A stretch of DNA of 64,000 nt from Pleurodeles waltl (GCF_031143425.1 NC_090437.1:1177292863-1177356862), one strand, 5' to 3'; shown: positions 35,491 through 48,449, counted from the stretch's first letter. The notes: generated by a model not told the origin, from the letters alone. A program made the numbers and translations.

Positions 35491-35976
35491 TTGGGGTGGG
35501 TGAAGAATACTGCTCCGCCGGCGGAGTTCGCTGAGTTTCCCTCACTCTGCATGGAGTGCGGAGTTCCAAAAAACTCTGCGAAGTGATGCGGAGCAGAGCT
35601 TTTTCTCTCGCTCGCCAATGTTTAGTTGGTGAGCGCAAGTGAGAGAAATCATTAACTTGGCGAGCACGAGTGAGATTTCTGAACGCAAGCGGATGGCCGC
35701 GACCGCTCGCGATCAGAAAGCTGCTGCTCGCATTGAGGGAGCTGCCGCTCAAGTATAACATCTATTCGAGCTGCAAAAAGAAGGTAACCCTGTCTGGTGT
35801 GCCACGTGATGCCGTTTACACAGATTTTACAGCGCAGGAGAAACTCCTGTGCTGGAAATCAGTGGAACAGTGTCTTACCCAAACTCTGGTGCTCACGGAA
35901 TTCCGCAAACGTGGTAGAGTTTTTTGGCACTTTGTATAGCAAAGCAGAACTCGTCGAACTCTGCCCGAGCCTCCAA
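35491..35976. mobile_element. GC-rich insertion flanked by TA microsatellites, possible foldback element
   Basis: The left part has CTCCGCCGGCGGAGTTCG and the right part has CAGAACTCGTCGAACTCTG, imperfect inverted matches. The interior has repeated GAGCGAGAG-like words. There are no coding features. Boundaries coincide with TA tracts, so target duplications cannot be read. Confidence 0.35.
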
Positions 35977-36016
35977 TATATATACATATATATATTTATA
36001 TATATATATATATATG
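35977..36016. repeat. TA microsatellite
   Basis: TATATA run. Confidence 0.85.
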
Positions 36017-36039
36017 ACCAGTGCTCCTTCAATTTATAA

Positions 36040-39000
36040 CAAGACAGGCACTCCATATATGTACTGAAAAAAGGAAGTTTAACCACTTGGGTGCTCTGGA
36101 CAAGATGGTCTTGCCACGGTTGCTGTGTGCTGGGGACGAGACCAGCTCGTCCTGCACCCGGTCCACGGGGGCAGCACTATCTCTCCCTACGTGGGCCTCA
36201 CATCCCACCTTTCTAGGTAGCGATGGAAGGGAAATGGCTTCCCCTTCCACCCCTCCCCCCATCGCCCCTAGTGAGATCTGATGACATCAGCGTGCAATTG
36301 CACGCTGACCTCTACAGAGGTAGCCCCCATCATGCTGGAAGCTCAGATTCCAGAACGATTGGAAGAGAAATGCTTGCATTTCTCTTCTGATCGGCGATGT
36401 GGGCAGGTAGAGCGACATGAAAGGAAAGGATAGGCTTTTCCTTTCCTTTTATGTCTTTCTGAACATTCCTGCAGCCCGATAGTATTGCGATTGGGCTGCA
36501 GAAATGCCCACTAAACATAAGGGAGGTTTTTTTTATATAAACAATGAAGGGGAGCGACCCCTTGGGCAAGGGTCACTTCCCTGGGGGCATTTTTTTTATT
36601 ATGCCTATTTCAATTAGGCTGATCATCCCCTGGGGGGGGGGGAGGCAAAAGCCAATAGGCATCAGTGATCATTTTTCTTTTACTTTTTTATACATGGGGA
36701 GCGACCCATTAGGCAAGGGTCGCTCCTCTGAGGGGCAAATTTATTTTAGGTCATTTCTGTCACCCTTGGGGGCAGATCGGCTCTTTTAATTAGGCACTAG
36801 GAACCAGGTTTTAAAAAATATATTTTTACAGATGGGGAGATGGGAACCACCTATTTCTATTAGCCAAAACATTTAGGCACCAGGGATTGGTGTGTGTTTT
36901 GTTTGGGGGTGTAGCCCCTTGGGCAAGGGTCACTCCCCATGGGGGTGCATTACTGTTGGCCATTTCTGCCCCCTTTGGGGGCAGATCGGGCTATTTTTGT
37001 AAGGCCCAATCTGCCCCCAAGGGGGCAGAACGCCTACCAGACACCAAGGAAGAATTCTTTTTTCCAAAAAAGACGGTGGGGATATGGCCATACCCCCACC
37101 CCAAATAAAGGGGGCCAAAGTTGTTCTGCCCACCGGTGGGTGGACGGGCAATTACCCCCGATCCACTCCCTCGGGGGGCAGAAAGCCTACTAGATACCAG
37201 GGAATTTAAAAAAAATAGTGGGATGGTTGCTACCCACCAGTATGGACATGGTTATGCCCTCAACCCAACTGAAGGGGGTAACCATCCTTCAGCTCTCCCT
37301 CCCCCTGCACACTAAAAGATCTTATCCCAATGGCAAAAAAGCCCTGCACACTAAAAGATCTTATCCCAATGGCAAAAAAGAGGACATTTGACTATTTTGG
37401 GTTTTGGTTTTGCATTTGGACCATGAGAGCTTGACTAACTCTCAAAATCGCCCCACTTGGAATGATGAGGGCAGCACTTTTTGGACTTTGGGATGCTGCC
37501 ATGTAGAAAAATCTATGAGACCTAGACACATCTGAAAACTAAACATCTGGGTGAGTCCAGGGTGGGATGCGTCACATGCACCTGCACTATTTTCTTACCC
37601 ACAATGTCCTGCAAACCTCCAACTTTGCTTGCAATCACACATTTTTCCCACATTTTTGTGATGGAACCTTCCGGAATCTGCAGGAATCCACAAAATTCCT
37701 ACCACCTAGCATTGTCACATCTATTCTGATAAAAATTCTGCCCCACTTGTTAGCCTAAAAATGTTTTGTATCAAACTGGCCTTTTGGAACCGCTTTGGTT
37801 CCCCCTCAGTTTCGACATGTTTTTGTCTCTTCCCTGTCACAGGCCCACCTACACAAGTGAGGTATCATTTTTATTGGGAGACTGAGGGGAACATTGGGTA
37901 GTACGAAATTTGTGCCGGTGCAGTGATCCCACACAGAAATGTGGGGAAATTATGTTTTTAAGTGTTTTGTTTGCCAATGTTGAGGTTTGCTAAGGCTTCT
38001 GGGTAACAGAACCTGGTGAGAGCACCACAAGTTACCCCATCCTTGGTTCCCCAAGTGTCTAGTTTTCAAAAAGGCACAGGATTGGTAGGTTTTCCTAAAT
38101 GCCGGCCGAGCTAGAGGCTTGGGGAAACACAGAATAGAAGAACAAGTGTTATTGCCCTTGTCTTTCTCCACATTTTTTCCTTCCAAATGTAAGACAATAT
38201 GTAAAATAGAAGTCTATTTGAGAAATGCCCTGTAATTCATATGGTAATATCCCAATCATTATGTATGATTGCCCTGGGGAGGTGGCGGTCCCCAGGGCCT
38301 AGAGGGTCCGAACTCCCCCACATAATTTTATTAATTTAGCCCCTGGCCTGGGAGCGTCCCCCCCCCATTTGTTTTACACAAACCCCAGAACGGTGGAGGT
38401 CCCCAAGGCTTTTCAAAGCCCTAGGAAGAGAGCCCTGTGCACCCCCCTCCTTCATAACTATGCAATGCCCCTGAGACCTGGCCCACCCAGGGGCAATATT
38501 AAAAGCAAGTGCAGGAGATAAAAAAAAAGTCATGGTGAAATTTGCGAATATTCGCAAACTTGCTTTTTTGCCCTGGCGGGGTTGCAGGGAAACCTTTGCT
38601 CTGTTATCTTTTTTTAACATTTGTTTTTGAGACTTGACTGAAACTGAGTCTCAAAATGGCTGGCAAAACGTCCTGGTAGAAGTGTTGGCAACCAATCAGA
38701 TCTCTGCACAAGATGGGGAGGATTCGTCAAGTAATTTCACTTAAACAACTAAATGATTTTCCACCAAATAACAGAAAGCGTAATCTGTGTACCAAAAGCT
38801 ACTTTTCTGGCAGATGTGGTGTAATTCTGTCCAGCAGTTTAGGCTGTAGTCATGTTATAAGCTCCTATGGCAATTAACATAAGAAATGCACTTTTTTAAC
38901 ACCCCCTCTTTTTTTTCTTGGTCCTGCTTGATGGATCACCCCAAAACTTCCCATGCACAAGATTCCTGGACACACTTTTTTGGAAAATTTTGTGAAGATT

Positions 39001-39090
39001 TGCCAAAGATACAGGCAAGTCAAAAAAAAAATTTCTATGGAATCTATGTCCTACTAGAACTACTTACTGCTGGCTGCCAGTAGGTAATAT
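36040..39090. repeat. Composite, palindrome-rich repeat unit
   Basis: No gene. It contains three hairpins in a row (36287-36308, 36364-36385, about 36419-36450), then diverged repeats of GGGGAGCGACCCCTTGGG-type sequence (about 36545, 36697, 36905). It also holds a large imperfect hairpin around GGGGGCAGATCGGGC (36967-37027), an exact 39-bp tandem duplication (37303-37341, 37342-37380), and an 18-bp perfect palindrome TTTGCGAATATTCGCAAA at 38541-38558. The last part resembles 32700-33120. Confidence 0.55.
37303..37380. repeat. Exact 39-bp tandem duplication
   Basis: Both copies begin CCCTGCACACTAAAAGATC and are identical over 39 bp. Confidence 0.95.
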
Positions 39091-40639
39091 ACACCTACAC
39101 ACACACAAATTTAGGCATGTCTTAGACCTTAATGAAGGTATCAACTAGCAACAGATGTAAATCATCATGTTTGATCTCCACATGTCTATGCATCTTTTGA
39201 AAGAGTGGTTCATTAGAGTCCCTCTCTTTCCCTATGAACACCTGATCCTGCAACACATTCTTTTATCAACACCCTCAGAGGTTCATGACGTACAGTGCAA
39301 CTAAGACTGTCTTTAGACATACCATTGAGTCTGTCCTCAACGTGTAACTCAAGGGGCATCTTTAATGTCTTCTTAACAATACATGAGAACTCCATGCCAA
39401 GTATTGCATAAAGTCATGATATAGATCACATCCTTGGACAAATTGTCCTTTACCATTTTAACCCAAAGCCTTTCCGCCATTCTGTATGTCGACTTGCATT
39501 ATAGTAGAATTTGTCTCCTGGATAGAGTTAAAAATATCTATTCCAGGTTTTAGTAAGCATTTTGCTCACTTAGACCTATCACAATGTGGGTTTCATGACA
39601 CTTGTGTAAAAGACTGCAAAGTTTGAGCAGACACAGGCATTCCCGCTATGATCCAAATTGTGGTAGAGATAACATCTGTAGAGACTTCACTGTATTCTAC
39701 TGGTAAGTGGGCTCTAAAACACAGCAATCTCTTAATTGATCTTAACATGCAGTATGACTATACAAAGGATGTTCATTATTCTAACATGGCTGTTACTTTG
39801 ACATCATTAAGTATACAACACATAAAAAATGCAGACATTAAAAACAGCCATAGATTCAAACTCTGCTGTTTTCTTTTTGGGCTTGTTGTGTTTCCCTTCA
39901 CCATTTTGACAAGCCAGATCTTCATTGGAGCTAACTTACAGCTCTTTCAAAGTTGGAAGTGTCACCTAATCAGTAAGCTATTTTCTGTGGGTCAATAGGA
40001 GTATCAGCTTTTACCAGTGTTTCATTAGTTAGAAACATGATATACTTTTTTCAAATTATGCGTGATTAATCCTAGGTGAAAACAGTAGCTCAATTTGGAC
40101 ATGACATCCAAGAATGCAAGATGTTGTTTATAAATCAATACTAGATCTCATGTGCCATGTTACTTCTACAGCCAGCATATAATTACATCACACACACCTC
40201 TCCTTTTTAAATAATCGTACCGAAGATGATGGGTGATCTGGACCCAAAGGTGACAGTTCATGTACGCAAATCTGTCTGGTCCTTCAGTGGTAGACAGAAT
40301 CATAACATTATCAAGCCCTGTCCTGAAGAATGTGGTTAAGCCTCAGTGTGCACTTTACACTGCTGAAACATAGACACAACAAGTCCTCTTCTGATCCTAA
40401 GAGGGGAGGGTTTTACCAGGGTCTTACCAGCCCCTGTGCTATGACTGTTTGGAGGAGATGCCATCTACTCCAGAAGAAAGTAGCCCTTTACTAGTGGGCC
40501 CACAGAAGTACTGGTAGCATAGTTCTGGGGGAGGACGTTGCCTCAGTTAGCTTAAGGATAGTGCAGAGGTTACTCTAGTGTCCCTGGATGACAAGGAGAT
40601 GGTGCCTAAATCTCACATGCCTGCCAGTTCTAAGAAGTA
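39091..40639. other. Unclassified
   Basis: No gene or repeat family recognised. Confidence 0.25.
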
Positions 40640-43600
40640 CATGCGGTGTCTCACCATCAGTGGCAGAGGCTCTGAGATGCACAGGAGCTAGTATGACTAC
40701 TTTTAGTTCTCATTTGTTATCCTTAGAGCAAGTTGGCCATGGTGAAGTCCAGGGAAAGTAGGTTTTGAAAACCAAAAATCAAGTAAGCCACTACCCTGTG
40801 GCTTTGGATCCACTGGAGTGCGGCGGGGTTTCTGGTTCTCTTAGCTATGTCAGTAGATTGTCTGTTGGGGACTTAGAGCACATTATCTGTAAAGAATTGG
40901 CGCTCTGGTACCATCTTGAGCTGTTGGGATTGCCTGAGCGGGTACACATGAGCCCATGGTCCATTGCAGCATGTTAGAGGAGATTGAAGGATCTGGAGCT
41001 TAAAACAGTTGCCCAGGTGCCTGCAAGGGCGAGGAGGGGTAGGCAGTATAGGAAACCCACCCCTGATGTTCCTATGTTCCAGGAGGTGACTAAATCTGAG
41101 GGTGAGGCCCTGGGGCCTACACAAGAAAGACATTGCTACCCTAGGAGACCTGCCTGAACTAACCGGGTGGTAGGCAGCAGGAGGACTGTCTCAGGCAGCG
41201 ATCTGCAAGTCACAGAAGGAGTATCTCACTCTTGAAGGGCTATGGTAGCCAACCGAGGCCCAGGCCAATTACGACATATCTAATTATTACTACTTTTGTT
41301 GCAATTATGGCTTTTTGTATTTTAAGCCTAAGATCTAAGAGTCTGAGTCATCAAGAGTGTTGGGGTACAGTGTAAGCCTCTTCTGTAGCCTTTCATCATT
41401 GCGGGAACACTCTTTGAGAGGGTGGGTGTTAGAAATGGGGTCTTTGGTTGGCAGTCAGGATACCCCCTGTCCAAGCAAGGACCCTCACTCTAGTCAGAGC
41501 AAAGGAGAAACACACCTGGTTAACCCCCACTCACCCCCTTGGTAGCTTGGAATGAGCAGGCAGGCTTAACTCATAAGCAATGTGTAAAGTATTTGTAATA
41601 ATACACACAGAAATACAGTGAAAATACTACAAAATCAACACCACACAGTAATATTTATCTAATTCAAACAAGACCAAAAGGAGAAAAATCCAACACACAC
41701 AAGTTAAAATATGAATTTTCAAAAGAATAATAGTCTTACTCTACAGAAAACAATGGAAACAATGATTTTGCACAAAGTACCTGGTTTGTGTAAAAAATAA
41801 AGTGGCATGGGCGAGCGTGCATCTGAAAAGTCAACGATGCGTTGATTCCTTCCTCGCAAGGGAGGCTGTGCGTAATTTCTTCTTCGGTCAGGATGGCAGT
41901 GCGCAAATCCGGTCACACTGTGTTAGAAAACCACTCTGCGTGGGGTTTGTGTTGTTATCAGCAGCCGCAGGCGGGTGTTGTGCGTCATTTCTCCAGCCAT
42001 GATACGTCGATCTACCAGCTGCGATGCAGGTGGAGTGTCAATTTTAGCCATGAACCCGGTGGCGCATCGTTCATCAGCCGCGTTGCAGATGGTGCATCGA
42101 AAATTTCCCCACACAGCGTTCTGTGCGTGGATTTTCAGCTCTTGTTCTGCCAACTTCACCTTTCAAGGGCCCAGGGACTGGATAGGGACCATTTGGCAGG
42201 ACAGGAGTCTCAGCAGAGAGTCCAGGTGCTGGCAGAGGAAGTCTTTGATGGCCCTAAGACTTCAAAACAGGAGGCAAGCTCAGTTCAAGTCCTTGGAGAT
42301 TCTTCTCAAGGAGGAATGCACAACAAAGTCCACTCTTTGTCCCCTTTCACCTGTAGAAGCAACAACTGCAGGATAGCCCAACAAAGCACAGTCACAGTCA
42401 GGGAAGCACTTCTCCTCAGCTCTTCAGCTCTTCTCCTTGGCACAGGTTCCTCTTGAATCCAAAAATGATCTTGATGAAATCTAAAGTATGGGGTTTTGGG
42501 TCCACTACGTATACCCCTTTCTACCTTTGAAGTAGGAAAACTTCAAAGGAAAGTCTCCATTGTTCACAAGATCCTGCCTTGCCCAGGCCAGGCCCCAGAC
42601 ACACACCAGGGGGTTGGAGGCTGCACTGTGAGAGGGCAGGCACAGCCCATTCAGGCGTAAGTGACCACTTCTCCCTCCACTCTAGCACTGATGGCTCATC
42701 AGGATATGCAGGCCACACCACAAATCCATTTGTCTCACTGTCTAGAGGGGATTCACAAACAGCCCAACTGTCAAACTGACCCAGACAGGGAATCCACAGC
42801 CAGACAGAGGCACAGAATGGTTAAAGCGAGAAAATGCCAACTTTCTGAAAGTGACACTTTCAAACTAACAATCTAAAAACCAACTTTACTAAAAGATGTA
42901 TTTTTAAATTGTGAGTTCAGAGACACCAAACTCCAAATTTCTATCTTCTTTCAAAGGGAATCTGAACTTTAAAGTTATTTAAAGGCAGCCCCCATGTTAA
43001 CCTATGGGAGAGATAGGACTTGCAACAGGGAAAACTGAATTTGTCAGTATTTCACTGGTAGGACATGTAAAACACATTGGTACATGTCCCACCTTTAACA
43101 TACACTGCACCCTGCCCATGGGGCTCGCTAGGGCTTACCATAGGGGTGCCTTACATGAATAAAAAGGGAAGGCTTAGGCCTGGAAAGTGGGTACACTTGC
43201 CAGGTCGAATTGGCAGGTTATAACTGCACACACAGACACAGCAGTGGCAGGTCTAAACCTTGTTGACAGGGCTCTTAATGTGGGTAGCACAACCAGTGTT
43301 GCAGGTCCACTAGTAGTATTTGATTTACAGGCCCTGGGCACCTCAAGTGTACTTTACTAGGGACTTACTAGTAAATCAAATATGCCAATCATGGAAAGCC
43401 AATTACATGTACATTTTACATAGGAGCACTTGCACTTTAGCACTGGTCAGCAGTTGTTAAGTGCGCAGAGTACCAAAAACAGGAAAACAGAGTCCAGCAC
43501 ACAGTCCAAATGTGTGAAGCAGAGGCAAAAAAGACAGGGGAGACCACGCCAAGGATGCCAGGTCTAACAATGGGTTTTCATATTGTTGGACCTCTGGACA

Positions 43601-44500
43601 CATGATAGTTCATCCTGATCTTGATGGTCATGATGTACTTGGTGGCCCGGGCTAATGAGGGCATTTACTTGTGTGCATTTCGCCAATGGATTTTGTGTGA
43701 TGAGGGCACTATCTTCAAATTTAGCTACGGGAAAACTATGTGGGACACGTATGGAGTAACTTACAAGCTCTCCACACCATACCACCTCCAAAGAAATGGG
43801 CTTGTTGGGAGGTTCAAGGAAGGCACTGAAAGGCATGATTATGGGCCTGTAAGGGCCCATGAGACATATGTGATACCTGTTACCATGCCTTCACTTTGTT
43901 TACAGGGAAGTGCCACAAAAGGGAGTAGGCATTAGCCTCCTTCAATGTCTGTGTGGCACCCTGTTGGAGGACTTCCCAGTATTGTCAAGGAGGGGAGGGA
44001 GCTAACACCCAGTAAACCCCTCAAGATGTAGTGAGCTACATGTTATCCCTCAGAGCTTCGAAGAAACACTTCATGAAGGAAACCACTGCAAATCTTGACG
44101 CCTGCCAGGACATGATGAAGCAATCATATGACCAGAAGGCCACTCCGATTGAATGCTAACCTGAGTAAAAAGTCTGCATCATGTTTCCTGTGCAATCCCA
44201 TACCTAACAAACAGGGCCCTTATGAGATCAATGAGAAAAAGAGTGAGAGTGCCTGCCTGGTGTGCCGCCAAATATACAGGAACCCTATAAGGGCACAACA
44301 TGTGAATCCACTCAAACCACATTTTGAGAGGTCTGAATTAACAATGCTCATGGAGACAGATGGTAGTGAGGAGGGGGGTAGTGAAACCCTCCTAGACCCA
44401 CTGTCTTCCAACAAGCAAGATGGGCCAGTAAATAGAGTTGTCTCCTGCAAGGAAATGCCTTTTTTTGCATGATAGTTCTCAAGTCTTTGGACTGATGCTG
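40640..44500 (+). pseudogene. Ty3/gypsy remnant (region before integrase plus integrase core), split by an inserted element
   Basis: Upstream of the insert (about 41160-41260) is a trace of the linker between RNase H and integrase (KSQKEYLTLEGLW). Integrase-like sequence begins at 41405-41426 and resumes directly at 43570, then continues through a catalytic-domain block around LCDEGTIF (about 43700) and a C-terminal-like part to about 44400. One expected catalytic Asp is His, and the expected Glu in the NGLVERF-type box is Gly. The integrase zinc-binding part is not visible. Stops are frequent. Confidence 0.6.
41427..43569 (+). mobile_element. Complete 2.14-kb TGTTAG...CTAACA element
   Basis: It starts TGTTAGAAATGGGGTC and ends CCAGGTCTAACA, with GTGGG and ATGGG on the two sides (4 of 5 identical). 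Removing it with one flank copy restores the reading frame of the gypsy integrase, which confirms the boundaries. Two short open frames inside (41842-42456) are not shared with other copies. TG...CA ends and a 5-bp duplication suggest an LTR-type origin, possibly a solo LTR, but no partner internal region is seen. Confidence 0.75.
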
Positions 44501-44545
44501 CTTTTTTTTTACTTTGAAGATGCACTGAGGCCTGCTAAACAGACC

Positions 44546-45190
44546 ATACAGTTGAGTGACATAGAGTAGAGAGGCATACAGTGGAGTGGCAAACAGTGGA
44601 AAAGCGTGCAGTAGATAGGTTTAGAATGGAATGGGATACATTGGAATAGCATAGAATGGAATGGCATACAGTGAAGTCACATGCACTGGCATTGCGTAGA
44701 GTGAAGTGATATATAATGGAGTGGCATACGGTGGAGAATAGAGTGGAGTTGAGTACAGAAGAGTGGCATGCAGGGGGATAGCATAGAGTGGCATAGAGAA
44801 GCATAGAGTGGCATAGAGAGGAATACATACAGTGTCATAGCAGAGTGGAATGGCATAAATTGAAATAACATAGAGTGAGTAACATACAGTGGTGGGGTGT
44901 ACAGTGGAGTGGCATAGACTGGCAAGGCACAGAGCAGAGTGGCATAGAGTGGAGTGGTGTACAGTAGAATACCGTATGGTGGGGTGGTGCAGACTGGAGT
45001 GGATTGGATGGAGTGGTGGAGGACTGAGTGGTGTAGAGTGGAGTGGTATACATTAGACTGGCATACATGGAATACCATAGAGTGGAGTAGTGCAGAGTGG
45101 TGTGGCATAAAATAGTATAGTGGACAGTAGAGTGGTGTATATAGAAGTGGTGTAGAGTAGAATGGTGTAGAGTGGAGTAGAGTCGAGTGG
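44546..45190. repeat. 15-bp minisatellite, GTGGCATACAGTGGA-type
   Basis: About 40 diverged copies of a 15-bp unit, for example GTGGCATACAGTGGA, ATGGCATACAGTGAA and GTGGCATACGGTGGA. Because 15 is a multiple of three, the minus strand reads as a pseudo-protein of five-residue His/Cys/Ser/Thr repeats (CHSTL, HHSTL). I do not call that a gene. Confidence 0.85.
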
Positions 45191-45837
45191 CGTATGGATG
45201 TACATTACATTTGTCAGGAATGTAGAAGATGGTGTGTAGATTAATGTAATGCAGTGATTTCAATGTAGGGCCAATCATGGTGGCCTTGTGCTGATTTGTA
45301 AATGTGACTTTAATATTTTCTTGCCTATGCGAGGCCTTGCATGACATAAGGGTAAAGCAAAACAATAATATATCTGTCCCTCAGTTCTGAATTGTGCCAT
45401 AGTATACTGTGGCAACTTCATGGTGCAGCACGGTACATGCTGACAGCAAGGCAGTGTATCCATGGCTAATGATTGCATTTACAAAATGAAAAGGCAGGCA
45501 TATTTTCTGAATATACTTTACCTTTAATGCACTTTTTTGATTAAAGGGAATAATTATAAGTAAGTAGTGGGGTTTATTATTATTCCCTACCTATTACCAC
45601 TCTATTAAAGTGTTAATAGGCAGGAACATTATTTTGCACGTTTCTATATATGTTTAAAAAGTTTTCTGAGGACCATACAGGTACCTAGGAAGCACATTTT
45701 TTTTAATGTACCTTTTCCTTTTTTAGTTGTTTTTAATTTGTGGGGTAATATCGCATTATTTCTGCGGTACTCCCTACACTTTTATTTATAAAGAATTGAA
45801 TATGTCAAAAAATAAAAAGATACTGTTGTACACTATA
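45191..45837. other. Unclassified AT-rich DNA left of E2
   Basis: No gene recognised. Confidence 0.3.
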
Positions 45838-46130
45838 GGGGTCATTCTGACCTCGGCGGTAAAAGTCGCTTACCACCGGCCAGAAGGCCGCCATAACACC
45901 ACCGCGGCCGCGGTAAACCGCCACGGTCATTCTGACCCACAACTGGCAAACCGCCAAAAACCCGACATCCACAAAAGTCCGCCACACCAAAGGTCAGCGG
46001 GAAACTGGCGATGACCAAACCTCCACCGTCACGCCAACAGAAATACGCCCATACCATTCCGACCCACAAATCCCTGCAGCGGTCTTTCAACCGCGGTATT
46101 CCATTGGCGGTACACACCGCCGCGGTCAAA
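45838..46130. repeat. Left terminal and sub-terminal region of E2
   Basis: It starts GGGGTCATTCTGACC and repeats GTCATTCTGACC about 90 bases in (45926-45937). The palindrome ACCGCCGCGGT at 46116-46126 is also found upstream of Myb2 at 49695-49705. Repeated CG palindromes near the end are candidate transposase/Myb binding sites. Confidence 0.55.
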
Positions 46131-46435
46131 ATACACACACCTTTACAAAACACAACCACATTGGATAATTCAAAATACACACACCTGAGACACATACACA
46201 CACCACGCCACACACCCAATTAAATATAAAACACACACCCACATCACCCACAAACCCTTACGACCACAATTGCGACTGAAGGACAGAGAGAGAGAGCACA
46301 GCATAGAGTACACCATCACACAGAGGCAAATCACAACATCACCCACACAATTTCCACGCACAAAACACCATACACCACCACACTCACCACACTCTACAAC
46401 ACATACACCACCCCTCACCTCATCCACACCACCCC

Positions 46436-47945
46436 ATGGCACCCCAAAGACACCCCTGGTTCTCTGACGCAGAACTCAGGGTCATGGTGGAGGAAATAGT
46501 TTGTGTAGAGCCCCAGCTCTTCGGGGCACAGGTGCAGCACACCACCATTGCCAGGAAGATGGAGCTATGGCAAAGAATAGTGGACAGGGTCAACACTGTG
46601 GGACAGCATCCACGCAATCGGGACGACATCAGGAAGCGGTGGAACGACCTAAGGGGGAAGGTGCGTTCCATGGTATCAAGGCACAACATTGCGGTGCAGA
46701 AGACTGGCAGCGGACCCCCACCCACTCCCCCAGAATTCACAGCATGGGAGGAGGAAGTCTTGCACATCCTGCATCCTGAGGGCCTCGCAGGAGTAGGCGG
46801 AGGAATGGACTCTGGTAAGTCAAATCTTCACTACTCCATTCCCCACACACCACCTGCATGCCAAATCATACCCCCACCCTCACCCCCACCCCCATCACAC
46901 CAACTCCTAGCAAATGGCTCACCATCACATCCCACACATCCCAAAACCTAGCCCTGCGTGCGTCCCCAAAGCATGGACACCCATCCCCAAAGCATGCCCA
47001 CTGCACACACCCATCACCCCCACAAGCCACCGTCACAAAAGCCCCCACAAGGGAATGCCAGCACTGGGGGACACGGCCACCCACCCATTACACGAAATGC
47101 CACACACAGAAGCAATAACCATACTCTTATACCCCTGCAGGACCCGAACGCCACCACGCCACCACACCGCCACGGAGGGTCCAGAGATGTCCATCCCACC
47201 CCCAGAAGAGGCCCCCAGTGATGACAGCAGCTCTGTCTCCCTGGACCCTGATGACCAGCCCGGCCCATCGGGGACCTCGGGACAGTCGGTTCCCCACAGA
47301 CAGCCACAGGCTACACCAGACCTAACCCCCTCTGGGAACACCAGCACAGCTCCCACCCAGCGGGCCCATGCCTCTGTCCCCAGGACACGTCAATCAGCGG
47401 TGTGTCCACCACTACAGGGCACCCAGGTTGACCCACCACCCCAACAACAACAGGGACCTGGGGGCAGTGGTAGTGGGCACACCGTCCAGGGGACAGAGGC
47501 CCAGGGAAACAGGGGAACTGGGAGGGCTGCTGTGCGACAGGGGGGGGACAGGCCCAGGGAACCGACTCTCCAAGAGGCCCTCTCCTCCATCATGGGAGCA
47601 TACCACCATTCTCAGGAGACGATGGCTACGGTACTGGCCAGGTTCCAGGAGATCCAGGTCATGCAGGAGCAACAGTACATGGGTTTCAGAGAGGAACTGA
47701 GGAACATTAGTTCCGCAATGGGGACCATCGTCGTGGCCCTAAACCAGATAGTCACCACATTGCGGGACCATGTGGCACCACAAAGGGCCCCTGTCACTAG
47801 CCTGGACCAGGGACAGCCTACCACCTCCGCCGGCGCTAGTGGACAGGAGGTCCCCACACAACGACAGGCCACCAGAACCCCACCTCCTGCAGAAGAAGAA
47901 CCACCCCGCAAGCGGAACCTGAGATCTCACAAGAAGACAGAGTAG
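46436..47945 (+). CDS. Myb/SANT-like DNA-binding protein Myb1 of Harbinger copy E2
   Basis: The ATG at 46436 (context CACCCCATGG) opens an exon to 46814, followed by GTAAGT. The exon encodes a Myb/SANT-like domain: HPWFSDAELRVMVEE at the start and the recognition-helix signature RKRWNDLRGKVR near residues 66-77. The second exon runs from an acceptor near 47140 (ACCCCTGCAG) to the stop at 47945. It encodes an acidic, Pro/Gln-rich linker, then a conserved helical region (LQEALSSIMGAYHHSQETMA; EELRNISSAMG) and a basic C-terminus (PPRKRNLRSHKK), probably nuclear localising. E3 carries the same C-terminus at 63616-64000. Joining 46814 to 47141 leaves the second exon out of frame, while the next AG upstream (47109) keeps it in frame. 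So either a minor acceptor is used or an indel lies in the CACCACGCC-rich start of exon 2. Accessory DNA-binding role inferred from the family. Confidence 0.65.
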
Positions 47946-48158
47946 GATGCCAAGACCCCGCCAGCAAACGATACCCCCTGATGTCATCCCACTGTTCCAC
48001 ATTGTCACCCTGTCCAACCTTGAACTGCCCCTGCTCCATCCTTCCACAGGCATATGGACAATGCACCTGTGCGACTGAGAACTGGACTCTACCATGGACA
48101 TTACTCCACCATCACCCATCCCCGTTTTACAATCATGTTCCTTAAATTTAGCACTTTA

Positions 48159-48164
48159 ATTAAA
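48159..48164 (+). terminator. Candidate polyadenylation signal ATTAAA for Myb1
   Basis: ATTAAA lies about 215 bp after the Myb1 stop, in the gap between the convergent genes. Confidence 0.3.
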
Positions 48165-48449
48165 TCACTTCTTGCACTAAAAAAATCTGGAGTCTGCTTG
48201 TATTTTGAACAAATGTATTAGACATAACGGTGCCAAAATGTTCAGTTACATTGTGATGACAACATACCACTGTCACACAGCTGTAGTCCATGGGCAAACA
48301 AAGCAGAGGTCACACAGTGGGGCCCACAGCTCTGAAAACGGAAGGGAAAGTCACAACTCAGTTAACAGGAACTGGGGGGAACTCAGACAGTAGAGAGGCA
48401 GGAGACTTTAAGTAAATGTAAATTGGCGTGGTTGATTCGTACCTGTGTG

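Noticed and set aside
35064..35503. Open frames made of Tyr/Ile repeats
   Set aside because: They arise from TA microsatellites.
41842..42456. 204-codon open frame inside the 2.1-kb TG...CA element
   Set aside because: Not shared with the other members of the family and without recognisable domains.
44677..45365. Minus-strand His/Cys/Ser-rich repeat protein
   Set aside because: Explained by the 15-bp minisatellite; no start context, splice signals or non-repeat domain.
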